This document shows, piece after piece, positions 1-5,421 of a DNA stretch of 5,421 nt. Made by a program: the position numbers and the translations under genes. Positions within the stretch are counted from its first letter, which is position 1. Every line of letters starts with the position of its first letter. The notes under the pieces are model-generated. The model worked only from the letters and a program-made list of their open reading frames with translations. It was not told the DNA's origin and did no database searches. The stretch covers positions 1-5,421 of the forward strand of contig JAEVZT010000106.1 of the NCBI GenBank assembly GCA_023392115.1. Reading direction: 5' to 3'. This DNA is from Chloroflexota bacterium (GTDB taxonomy: Bacteria > Chloroflexota > Anaerolineae > Aggregatilineales > Phototrophicaceae).

Positions 1-462
1 CCCAATCGTAACCGTGATCTGGAACTGCTCATTAGCTTCTAGTAGATTGTCGCTGTCATTAACAATTGGCGTCATCGTCCATGTGAGATCGCTGAATGCC
101 TGAGTACTGTCACGATAGTCGATAACAATTACGTTCGAAGTGGCGGTTGCGTCCATATTGACAGGTTCGCCGCCCGACGCCAGCGACACGGTAAAGACGA
201 CACTGCCGACTTTATCTGCTGAGTCTCCTGTCCCTTCCTTTGCAATTATCGCGCCCTTGGTCGTCATCGACGACTGGACATTTTTCAGACCGGCATAAAT
301 TGATTCCTCACTCTGCTCGGTCGAGGCGGAGCCGGCGGACAGGATGGTGAAGGCGAACACCGCCGCGACCACCACAAAGGCGATCAAGATAATGGCGGTT
401 TCGAGCGCCGAGGCACCAGACTGGTCATTGTGGAGTTTCTTGAGGGTCTTGCTGATGAACAT
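1..462 (-). CDS. arlB: Archaellin (archaeal-type flagellin), 3' end outside the window
   Basis: Partial gene, first 154 residues. The product is the filament subunit of an archaellum, a type IV pilus-like rotating motility filament. I translated this edge frame by hand. Residues 1-16 form a short basic leader (FISKTLKKLHNDQSG) ending at Gly16, a class III signal peptide for a FlaK/PilD-like peptidase. The mature protein would start at Ala17 and has Glu at +5 (ASALE). Residues 20-44 are a long hydrophobic helix (LETAIILIAFVVVAAVFAF), followed by LSAGSAST, YAGLK and KGAIIA, the usual order at an archaellin N-terminus. The later segment matches the archaellin beta-domain: VGSVVFTV, GEPVNMD, VIVIDYRD, and LLEANEQFQITVTIG at 140-154. 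An N-D-S glycosylation sequon lies at 135-137. Bacterial flagellins lack this signal peptide, and ordinary pilins or Flp lack the LLE-NEQF motif. ATG at 462 is chosen because AAGGAAG lies 8 nt upstream. An in-frame ATG at 528 has no ribosome site. Family call is strong; motility function is inferred. Confidence 0.88.
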   Translation of the reverse strand, partial: MFISKTLKKLHNDQSGASALETAIILIAFVVVAAVFAFTILSAGSASTEQSEESIYAGLKNVQSSMTTKGAIIAKEGTGDSADKVGSVVFTVSLASGGEPVNMDATATSNVIVIDYRDSTQAFSDLTWTMTPIVNDSDNLLEANEQFQITVTIG

Positions 463-470
463 TGTGTTGG

Positions 471-477
471 CTTCCTT
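471..477 (-). promoter_or_regulatory. Ribosome binding site of the archaellin gene
   Basis: AAGGAAG on the minus strand lies 8 nt before the ATG at 462-460. It decides the start against an in-frame ATG at 528-526, which has no purine-rich site in front and would add 22 Gln/Asn-rich residues to the leader. Confidence 0.7.
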
Positions 478-524
478 GTCGTTTGCGTTGTTTAATGAGT
501 TCGTTTGCTGCTGATACTGCTGGC

Positions 525-551
525 TCATCTGGTGCAGCTTGGTTCAGATGA
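525..551. repeat. Inverted repeat in the archaellin leader region
   Basis: TCATCTG at 525-531 and CAGATGA at 545-551 are perfect 7-bp inverted arms around a 13-nt spacer. They lie 63-89 bp upstream of the archaellin start. They could form a leader-RNA hairpin or a two-site operator; 7-bp arms can also arise by chance. Confidence 0.35.
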
Positions 552-569
552 AAGCGGATAAACGATGGT

Positions 570-583
570 GCGGGTTAACCCGC
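570..583. promoter_or_regulatory. Perfect 14-bp palindrome, candidate operator
   Basis: GCGGGTTAACCCGC reads identically on both strands with no spacer. It is about 108 bp upstream of the archaellin start in non-coding DNA. Uninterrupted symmetry suits a site for a dimeric DNA-binding protein better than a terminator, and no T-run follows on either strand. As RNA it could only make a 5-bp stem with a four-base loop. The binding protein is unknown. Confidence 0.45.
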
Positions 584-604
584 GCACAGGGTTTGGTAGG
601 TTTC

Positions 605-622
605 GGCGTCAGCTGGCGTCAG
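605..622. repeat. Two direct GGCGTCAG repeats at 10-bp period
   Basis: GGCGTCAG occurs at 605-612 and again at 615-622, separated by CT. On the minus strand this reads CTGACGCC twice. A 10-bp period puts both copies on the same helix face, the arrangement seen for tandem sites of many activators and response regulators. They lie about 145-160 bp upstream of the archaellin start. A regulatory role is inference from spacing and location alone. Confidence 0.35.
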
Positions 623-905
623 ATGTATTTACCTTCCCCGAACTCTGCGTTGTCATGGTGATGACGACGATTTGCTTCTCAACTCTGTTCAAAATCTACA
701 GCCGAACTCCCGAAGGAAGTGTTGATTTTGCACGTATTGATAAATTTTTCACAGCAAGTACATGCTTTTTGGGAATCGCTGACGTTCTTCCGTTTTTGTA
801 CCGGCGCTGCTTCTCTTGTGCGCTGGGTGTGTAGGGCAACGAGCGGTGTAGATAGCGTTAACATCACCTTACGACGCGAGATGTGTTCAGGGGTAGAAAT
901 GCGCA

Positions 906-941
906 GCTGGCGGCGCGAACACGGATGTACGCATCGCCAGC
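906..941 (-). terminator. Possible terminator hairpin after the chaperone gene
   Basis: GCTGGCG (906-912) and CGCCAGC (935-941) are perfect 7-bp arms. Three more pairs are possible inside (913-915 with 930-932) across a two-base bulge. The hairpin begins about 26 nt beyond the chaperone stop codon. In the minus-strand RNA it is followed by UGCGCAUUUCU, which is only weakly U-rich, and the loop is long. It may end the operon or act as a 3' stabilising stem. Confidence 0.35.
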
Positions 942-966
942 CGGCAGAAGGGGAAACTGGCGCGGG

Positions 967-1659
967 CTAGATGAGGATTTGCTTCTCGGTTTCGAGCAGT
1001 CCTTCGAGCATATGCAGGTGAGCGCGGTAGAAGTCGCTCTTGGCGGACTCGAGCGCCTTCTCGACAAACCGCACCGTCCAGCCGGAAAGATGCTCGTCAA
1101 AGAACGTTTTTTGCATCATGTATAGACTGGCAGCCACTTCTTCATTCTTCGCTTCCCACGCGGCGGCTTCACGCTCAGCCAGCAGGCGCATGAAGTCAAG
1201 CTCAACGCCGAGGTAGTCCAACCGCTCGTGACACTTCGACACAAGCTCGACGCCCGCCTGCTGGTAGCACTGCGCCAGCCCGTGGAGGAACACAGGATTC
1301 TCGGCGCGTCCGGTCCACAACGCCTCATAGGGCGGCGTCGGACCGTGATTCGGTGATAGTCCGCGATACAAGCGCGTGCGTTCGACGCCCAACCGGTCGG
1401 CGACGGACTGCCGGTCGTCGCCGCGCGTCTTTTCGACGAAGACCGCCATCAGCACCGCGCCGATCGTCAGCGGGTCTTCGCTGTCCCTGCCATCGGCGAT
1501 GGCGTGCAGCATGTCGCTGAAACGCGCGTCGCGGATATTGTCGACAAACTCGGCATTGACGACATGATTAAAGTGCAGCGCGATGAAACTGTACAACCCC
1601 GCTCTGGTTTTGGCGACCGTGGCGATGCTCGACGGATTGAGATTCATGTCGGTAGTCAT
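967..1659 (-). CDS. TorD/DmsD-family molybdoenzyme maturation chaperone
   Basis: A 230-residue cytoplasmic chaperone of the TorD/DmsD family. Members bind the Tat signal peptide and apoprotein of a DMSO-reductase-type catalytic subunit and hold it until the molybdenum cofactor is inserted. Family marks are the N-terminal helix with R19 and LYSFIALHF, the central GPTPPYEALW (106-115), the conserved ELDFMRLL (153-160) followed by an AEREAAAWE helix, and the C-terminal W194 and DFYRAHLHMLEGLL helices. It is almost wholly helical with no signal peptide, and its length is normal for the family. The start at 1659 has AAGGAG 9 nt upstream. A longer frame from 1782 would add 41 residues encoded by the repeat at 1690-1810 (LSPLAWERGGVGEG), which looks spurious. 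The gene is last in the molybdoenzyme operon, 184 bp after the membrane subunit, so its client is probably the catalytic subunit encoded at the right. Specificity within TorD/DmsD/NarJ-like proteins cannot be set. Confidence 0.85.
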   Translation of the reverse strand: MTTDMNLNPSSIATVAKTRAGLYSFIALHFNHVVNAEFVDNIRDARFSDMLHAIADGRDSEDPLTIGAVLMAVFVEKTRGDDRQSVADRLGVERTRLYRGLSPNHGPTPPYEALWTGRAENPVFLHGLAQCYQQAGVELVSKCHERLDYLGVELDFMRLLAEREAAAWEAKNEEVAASLYMMQKTFFDEHLSGWTVRFVEKALESAKSDFYRAHLHMLEGLLETEKQILI

Positions 1660-1668
1660 GCTCGACAA

Positions 1669-1674
1669 CTCCTT
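1669..1674 (-). promoter_or_regulatory. Ribosome binding site of the chaperone gene
   Basis: AAGGAG on the minus strand, 9 nt before the ATG at 1659-1657. It supports the 230-residue product over the 271-residue frame that begins inside the repeat. Confidence 0.75.
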
Positions 1675-1689
1675 CGGGAACAGACCCTT

Positions 1690-1810
1690 CCACCCCTCTC
1701 CCACGCCCCCCCTCTCCCACGCAAGCGGAGAGAGGGGAGGAACAGCGGCGCTGTTTGCGCCCCTCCCTGATATTCGCGGCAACCGGAGGTTGCACAGGGG
1801 TCGGGGGTGG
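1690..1810. repeat. GC-rich palindromic intergenic repeat element
   Basis: A compact structured element fills most of the 184-bp spacer between the membrane-subunit and chaperone genes. CCACCCC at 1690-1696 is matched by GGGGTGG at 1804-1810. Inside lie three hairpins: CTCTCC/GGAGAG (1712-1717 with 1727-1732, extendable past one bulged A), AACAGC-ggc-GCTGTT (1741-1755), and GCAACC-gga-GGTTGC (1779-1793), the last enclosed by CCCCT/AGGGG (1760-1764 with 1796-1800). C-rich and G-rich tracts dominate the ends. Short elements of this CCCTCTCCC type are widespread in bacterial intergenic DNA and often produce spurious translated peptides, as here. It is likely a dispersed REP- or MITE-like repeat. 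It could attenuate or stabilise the transcript between the two genes. Confidence 0.6.
1693..1722. repeat. Tandem CCCCTCTCCCACGC repeat, two copies
   Basis: The same 14 bases occur at 1693-1706 and 1709-1722, a 16-bp period, at the left part of the larger element. The second copy supplies one arm of the first hairpin. This suggests local duplication within the element. Confidence 0.7.
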
Positions 1811-1843
1811 GGTCGGATTACCAGACTTAATTCCTAATCTACA

Positions 1844-2905
1844 TCAGGCGGGACGTCTCTGCACGAGCGACAGCAGCGCCCAGAAGACGACAGCCGCCAA
1901 CCCGGCGATGCCGATCACCGCCACCAGTTCAAGCGCCGACGGCAGGTAGCTGCCCGATTCGAGCGGCAGCAATGGCTCCGCCTGCCCCGCCGACAGGAAC
2001 CACACCTTCTCGGCGGCGACGCCAATCAACGCCAGCACGCCGGCAAGCGACAGCAAGCGGCGCAGCGCGATCAGCGCCAACGGCAGAACGATACCGGCGA
2101 CGACGTGAAGCCAGAAGACGGGCGCGCCCGCGCCGGTCAGCAGCAGGCGGGTTTCCTGCGCCACGCGCGGATTCTGCGAGACCAGCCCGCTCAGGACTTC
2201 CGCCGCGACCAGCACGGCGCTCAAGCCGAGGGCGGCGAGCAGCAGCTTGCGCAGCGGCTCGTTCTTCGGGAATACCAGCGCCGCCAAGCCGAAACCGGCG
2301 ACCGCCGCGTTGACGAGGAAGGCGACCACTGTGAAACCAGAACCCCACAGCTGGTGTGCGGCGAGCGTCGACAGCATCCAACCCTCGACGGCGACCACCA
2401 CGACGCCGGCGGCAATCGCCAGCGCGCCGAGAACCTTGTTGGCACCCCCGGAACGGGCTTGCAGCAGGCAGATTATCGCCACGACCGCAGCGATCGCCAG
2501 CAGCCAGAAGTCCCACGTCATCAGCGAGTTGAAGCGGAAACTGGTGATCACGCGCCAGATTTGCAGCGGGTTGCCAACATCCATCGCGATGAACACTGCC
2601 CCGGCGAAGAACGCCGCCAACGACAGGACGAGCGCCTTAACCCGTGCCGCCGCCGACAAAATAGGTGTGAAGGCGGACAAGCCTGCCAGCGCCACCAGCG
2701 CCGCGCCGCCGCCAACTGCCGTGAAAAAGGCGGCAATGTACAAGCCCCAGACGACCTGCTGGTTCAAGCCCGTGACCTGCATCCCCTGCGTGAGCTGGTA
2801 AACCCATGCCGCGAGTCCGACAATGCCGAGGATGGCAGCGATCCCCACGGCGATCAGCGGCGTGCCTGAAGCTTTCTGTTCAACATGTTTAGCTGTTGTA
2901 GCCAT
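1844..2905 (-). CDS. NrfD/PsrC-family membrane anchor subunit of a molybdoenzyme
   Basis: A 353-residue integral membrane protein that anchors an Fe-S/molybdenum enzyme and exchanges electrons with the quinone pool. About ten hydrophobic segments are visible, near residues 16-36, 50-76, 88-110, 128-149, 157-178, 189-211, 219-242, 261-281, 284-304 and 322-347. NrfD/PsrC marks include WGLYIAAFF (53-61), a conserved acidic turn MDVGNPLQIWRVI (108-120) followed by FNSLMTWDFW (125-134), and YLPSALELVAVIGIAG (320-335) in the last segment. It lacks haem-ligand patterns typical of NarI or FdnI, so quinone contact without haem is expected for the family. The ATG has AGGAG 8 nt upstream; that site overlaps the stop codon of the Fe-S gene, and the 11-nt gap suggests translational coupling. 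The 184-bp spacer downstream breaks the otherwise tight operon. Polysulfide, tetrathionate, DMSO and other reductases use this subunit type, so it does not identify the substrate. Confidence 0.88.
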   Translation of the reverse strand: MATTAKHVEQKASGTPLIAVGIAAILGIVGLAAWVYQLTQGMQVTGLNQQVVWGLYIAAFFTAVGGGAALVALAGLSAFTPILSAAARVKALVLSLAAFFAGAVFIAMDVGNPLQIWRVITSFRFNSLMTWDFWLLAIAAVVAIICLLQARSGGANKVLGALAIAAGVVVVAVEGWMLSTLAAHQLWGSGFTVVAFLVNAAVAGFGLAALVFPKNEPLRKLLLAALGLSAVLVAAEVLSGLVSQNPRVAQETRLLLTGAGAPVFWLHVVAGIVLPLALIALRRLLSLAGVLALIGVAAEKVWFLSAGQAEPLLPLESGSYLPSALELVAVIGIAGLAAVVFWALLSLVQRRPA

Positions 2906-2913
2906 TGGTATTT

Positions 2914-2918
2914 CTCCT
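2914..2918 (-). promoter_or_regulatory. Ribosome binding site of the membrane subunit, overlapping the upstream stop codon
   Basis: AGGAG on the minus strand, 8 nt before the ATG at 2905-2903. Its bases overlap the TAG stop of the Fe-S subunit (2919-2917), so ribosomes ending one gene stop on the initiation site of the next. Confidence 0.75.
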
Positions 2919-3525
2919 ATCCCGGCAGATAGTAGACAGACGGTTGGGTGCCCAACTCGGGAAACAGCGTGTATCCCCCGCGCGTCGCGATCAACTTGGC
3001 GACTTCGCTTTCGGGATCGTCAAGGTCGCCGAAGTAGCGGGCAACTGCCGGGCATGCCTGCACGCAGGCGGGAACTTCGCCGTTCTCAACACGATCAATG
3101 CAGAAATCGCACTTGCCGACCACGCCAACCGGGTGGTTTTCCTTATGCGCCTCTTCGAAGGTTGTCAGCTCCTGCCCCTCAAAGCTCGGCTGGAGCGGAC
3201 CGTAGTTGAAATGGCGCGCGCTGTACGGGCAGGCAGTCATGCAGTAGCGGCAGCCGATGCACTTGTCAGCATCGACGGTGACAATGCCGCCCGCCTGCTT
3301 GGCGGTCGCGCCGGTCGGGCAGACCGATTCGCACGGCGGGTTGTCGCAGTGCATGCACAGGATCGGCAGGAACTCGGTACGGGCGTTGGGGTACGTCCCC
3401 TTCTCGCTCACGATCACCTGACTGTAGAGCGCGTCAGGCGGCGTGCCGTTCTTCTGTTTACAAGCCACTGTGCAAGCCTGACAGCCGATGCAGCGGCTCA
3501 AGTCCAAGACCATTACGTAACGCAT
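2917..3525 (-). CDS. Four-cluster ferredoxin (DmsB/PsrB-type) electron-transfer subunit
   Basis: A 202-residue subunit that passes electrons between the membrane anchor and the catalytic subunit. Sixteen cysteines fall in four groups: C12-C15-C18-C22 (CIGCQAC), C57-C60-C65-C69 (CMHCDNPPC), C89-C92-C95-C99 (CIGCRYC, then CP) and C139-C142-C154-C158 (CDFC and CVQACP). All four clusters can therefore be ordinary [4Fe-4S] centres, with no Trp or other substitution as in some NarH-like proteins. There is no signal peptide, so the protein is probably exported bound to the catalytic subunit, as is usual for the family. The C-terminal tail (about 165-202) lacks the membrane helix of FdnH-type subunits. 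Length and cluster spacing fit DmsB/PsrB/TtrB-like proteins. It starts 15 nt after the catalytic gene and ends 11 nt before the membrane gene, between its two partners. The family is clear; the partner enzyme's substrate is not. Confidence 0.93.
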   Translation of the reverse strand: MRYVMVLDLSRCIGCQACTVACKQKNGTPPDALYSQVIVSEKGTYPNARTEFLPILCMHCDNPPCESVCPTGATAKQAGGIVTVDADKCIGCRYCMTACPYSARHFNYGPLQPSFEGQELTTFEEAHKENHPVGVVGKCDFCIDRVENGEVPACVQACPAVARYFGDLDDPESEVAKLIATRGGYTLFPELGTQPSVYYLPG

Positions 3526-3535
3526 CGTCTCTTCG

Positions 3536-3541
3536 CTCCTT
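3536..3541 (-). promoter_or_regulatory. Ribosome binding site of the Fe-S subunit, touching the upstream stop codon
   Basis: AAGGAG on the minus strand, 10 nt before the ATG at 3525-3523. Its first base is the last base of the TAA stop (3543-3541) of the catalytic gene, again pointing to coupled translation. Confidence 0.65.
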
Positions 3542-5421
3542 TACGCCGGGTAGACCTTGACGCGGACAGTGTTTTCGGTGCCGCCGGCGATCGGGTCAAT
3601 GCTGTTCAGCGGCGCACCCATCAGCCGGTTGTAGTGCAGGCGCTGCGCCGGTCGTTTGCCGACGGTGTCGACCATGCGCCCCAGCGCACCGGCGATGCCG
3701 ACCGACTGCGGGTGGAACAGTTCCGACACCTTCACGCGCCCGCGAATCTTCCCGAATTGTGACTCGACCCATACCTCTTGGTTGTCCTGAAGCCCCTTGG
3801 CGGCGGCGGTCTGCGGGTTCATGCAGACCACATCGTAATAGGGGTCGATCTTGTCGCCGACTTCCATCAACCACGGCAGTTGATCCTGTCCGCCGAGGCG
3901 GAAATTCGCCGTCGGAATTTTGAAGTTGAACGCCAGCAGGTCGAAGTCGGGCGAGCCGCGATGCAGCCACGTGTCGCGCCAGCGCGTGATCGGGTCATAG
4001 TAGGCGAACATGTCGTCGAAATCGACGTCGGGGATTACGACCCGGTTTGATTCGAGGTTGTGCCGCAGCGTTTCACCGCCCGCCCGCAGACCTTCAAAGT
4101 AGAACTGGTAGCGTGTCTCGCCTTCGGGGAAGTAGTAGTAGTTATAGCACTGTTCCAGCGGCGCGTAGTCGATCCACAAGCCGTTCTGCTTGAACCACTC
4201 CACGCCATGATCTTCGCCCGCGAACCCCTTGAGCGCCCGGTCGAGGATATCCGCGTAGGCGTAATCCTGCGCCGGGTCGAGCTTGAGGGCGTCGGGGAGT
4301 TGGGCAAACGTCAGCTCGCCGAGCATGACGCCGATCGCGTTCATGACGCCAAACATGGGACCCGTTAACCCCATGCGCTTAAACATCTCAATGACGATGT
4401 CCTGCGCTTGGCGCGTATTGTAGGTGGGCGGCACCGGGTCGCGGAACATCGCCATCTTCAAGCCCATCGTATCGACGCCATAACCGCCGAACGTGGCTTC
4501 ATAGACATTGACGACCATTCGCTCGAGCAGCGCGTGTTCAGGCAGGACGACGTCGGCGAGCGCGACGACCTCGTCGTAGTTGTAGGCGATCGTAGCGACA
4601 AACGGGATCGATGCCAGCGCGCGGGCGATCTTGTCAGGTTCGACCGAGCCAAGCACCGTATTGCCGCCAATGATGAGCGCCCCCTCGATGCTATACGGCA
4701 GTCCGTACTTTTCAGGCTCGTACGCGACCGGGTACGCCAGATAGGGCATCGAATGGCGGTAGGGGAAGTACTGCGACAGGTCTGCGTTGAGCGGCGGGTG
4801 TTCAAATGCCACGCCAATCGCTTCTCTAACCGGTGTCACCGTGCCATCCGCGTCGGGAGCAAGGAGGGGTCCGCGCGTGCAGCCGAGGCAGCCACCGGGC
4901 ACGTCCATCGCGCCGACCAGTTCGTTGAGAATCTTGGTCGCGAGGTCGAGCACCGTGCCATCTTGATGATTGATCGAGCCGCGTTCGGCGACGATCGACA
5001 CCGGGCGCAGCGGGAACTCGGCGCCGTTGATCGTAATCGTCGCGCCGATCCGCGCGTGTTCGACAAATTCAGCGGCGATCCGGCGGATCGTCACCGCCGG
5101 GACTGTCGATTTCTCTTCTGCCCATTCTGGCGTGTATTCCGCCATCGCTTCACGGATCAGCGTGAAGGCGGTCTTGAAAATTCCATGCTCGGTGATGACC
5201 TGCCCCTCGAGCTGCATCCCGCTCAAGGCTGGATCGTCAAATTCCTTGACTTCGCCGCTCTCCGCGTCGATGACCTGCGGCTTACCGTTTTCGCTCCGGT
5301 AGTAGCCGCCGTCAGCCGCGATCAGATACGGGCTGTTGCTGCGGTTGGTCAGGAAGTCGACGTCGTAGACCTGAATCTCATACAGGATCGTGTTGATCAT
5401 GCCGAGGACGAACGCCAGATC
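3541..5421 (-). CDS. Molybdopterin oxidoreductase catalytic subunit, N-terminus outside the window
   Basis: The last 626 residues of a DMSO-reductase superfamily catalytic subunit. The frame is open to the right edge (DLAFVLG precedes the first internal Met at 5400), and that Met lies inside a conserved helix, so it is not the true start. Numbering from that Met, seen in order are a cofactor-domain segment with GSINHQDG (141-148) and LNELVGAMDVPGG (158-170), the family motif ADVVLPEHALLER (282-294), an aromatic-rich stretch (YNYYYFPEGE, 419-428), and the molybdopterin-dinucleotide-binding beta-barrel (about 525-619) with MNPQTAAAKGL and HYNRLMGAPLNS. Missing from view are any Tat signal, the N-terminal [4Fe-4S] motif and the Mo ligand (Ser, Cys, Sec or Asp), which would help separate DMSO, polysulfide/thiosulfate, tetrathionate and arsenate enzymes. 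It heads the visible operon with its Fe-S subunit, NrfD anchor and TorD chaperone. An odd detail is a CLGC pair right after the VPGG loop (171-174). The superfamily is certain; the substrate is not assigned. Confidence 0.92.
   Translation of the reverse strand, partial: DLAFVLGMINTILYEIQVYDVDFLTNRSNSPYLIAADGGYYRSENGKPQVIDAESGEVKEFDDPALSGMQLEGQVITEHGIFKTAFTLIREAMAEYTPEWAEEKSTVPAVTIRRIAAEFVEHARIGATITINGAEFPLRPVSIVAERGSINHQDGTVLDLATKILNELVGAMDVPGGCLGCTRGPLLAPDADGTVTPVREAIGVAFEHPPLNADLSQYFPYRHSMPYLAYPVAYEPEKYGLPYSIEGALIIGGNTVLGSVEPDKIARALASIPFVATIAYNYDEVVALADVVLPEHALLERMVVNVYEATFGGYGVDTMGLKMAMFRDPVPPTYNTRQAQDIVIEMFKRMGLTGPMFGVMNAIGVMLGELTFAQLPDALKLDPAQDYAYADILDRALKGFAGEDHGVEWFKQNGLWIDYAPLEQCYNYYYFPEGETRYQFYFEGLRAGGETLRHNLESNRVVIPDVDFDDMFAYYDPITRWRDTWLHRGSPDFDLLAFNFKIPTANFRLGGQDQLPWLMEVGDKIDPYYDVVCMNPQTAAAKGLQDNQEVWVESQFGKIRGRVKVSELFHPQSVGIAGALGRMVDTVGKRPAQRLHYNRLMGAPLNSIDPIAGGTENTVRVKVYPA

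Larger units (their letters stand above)
463..966. other. Gene-free intergenic region of 504 bp
   Basis: No reading frame here looks like a real gene: the short frames on either strand lack a good ribosome site and any recognisable domain. Composition shifts from the GC-rich operon: positions 721-780 are 35% GC, against 67% for 2281-2340 inside the membrane-subunit gene. The region should hold the end of the molybdoenzyme operon transcript and the promoter of the archaellin gene. I see no convincing -35/-10 pair. It contains a candidate terminator hairpin at 906-941 and a cluster of symmetric or repeated motifs at 525-622, described separately. Confidence 0.75.

Noticed and set aside
1..462. 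Type IV pilin or Flp pilin instead of archaellin
   Set aside because: The signal peptide and Glu+5 would fit, but the post-helix YAGLK/KGAIIA region and the LLEANEQFQITV beta-domain motif are archaellin features.
630..656. ATGACA and TAAATA on the minus strand as a promoter for the archaellin gene
   Set aside because: Spacing is about 19 bp and the -10-like box matches the sigma-70 consensus at only three positions. Not better than chance.
652..665. GTCAT/ATGAC short inverted repeat with four-base loop
   Set aside because: Five-bp arms are expected by chance in a region of this size, and no T-run follows.
565..834. Plus-strand frame of 89 codons in the intergenic region
   Set aside because: It starts over the palindrome, has no ribosome site, no recognisable domain and irregular composition. 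It spans the AT shift and looks like chance.
679..867. Minus-strand frame of 62 codons with a CTCC cysteine motif
   Set aside because: The GTG start has its only purine-rich stretch (AAGG) too close to work, and no family is recognisable.
2105..2869. Long plus-strand frame opposite the membrane-subunit gene
   Set aside because: It is a mirror of a GC-rich gene: the product is Gln/Arg-rich with no domain, while the minus strand has a clear NrfD-family protein.
2905..3762. Plus-strand frame of 285 codons opposite the Fe-S and catalytic genes
   Set aside because: It crosses two well-supported genes on the other strand and encodes no recognisable protein.
1..5421. CRISPR array, tRNA, rRNA or transposase gene
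   Set aside because: No regularly spaced repeats, cloverleaf, rRNA stretch or transposase motif was seen on either strand.

Overview
The window most likely comes from a GC-rich prokaryote, and I favour a bacterium of the Chloroflexota. Strong Shine-Dalgarno sites precede the four visible gene starts. The redox proteins look bacterial, and a GC-rich palindromic repeat typical of bacterial intergenic DNA lies between two of them. The unexpected item is an archaellin gene at the left edge. Archaellins are archaeal proteins, but archaella have also been reported in some Chloroflexota. The taxonomic call is an inference; an archaeon with a molybdoenzyme operon is the main alternative.

All five genes are on the minus strand, so transcription runs from right to left. 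From the right edge: (1) positions 5421-3541 hold the C-terminal two thirds or so of a molybdopterin oxidoreductase catalytic subunit of the DMSO-reductase superfamily, whose N-terminus lies outside the window. (2) Positions 3525-2917 encode a DmsB/PsrB-type subunit with sixteen cysteines for four [4Fe-4S] clusters. (3) Positions 2905-1844 encode a NrfD/PsrC-type quinone-interacting membrane anchor with about ten membrane segments. (4) A 184-bp spacer carries a hairpin-rich GC-rich repeat. (5) Positions 1659-967 encode a TorD/DmsD-family maturation chaperone. Together these form a complete-looking A-B-C-chaperone operon for a membrane-bound complex iron-sulfur molybdoenzyme. Electrons would pass between the quinone pool at NrfD, the Fe-S subunit and the molybdenum site. 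The substrate cannot be deduced from what is visible.

Positions 966-463 contain no convincing gene. This stretch is partly AT-rich and holds a possible terminator hairpin plus several symmetric or repeated motifs, including a perfect 14-bp palindrome, that could regulate the gene to its left. Positions 462-1 encode the first 154 residues of the archaellin, with a class III (prepilin-type) signal peptide and the typical archaellin N-terminal helix and beta-domain motifs. It runs off the left edge.
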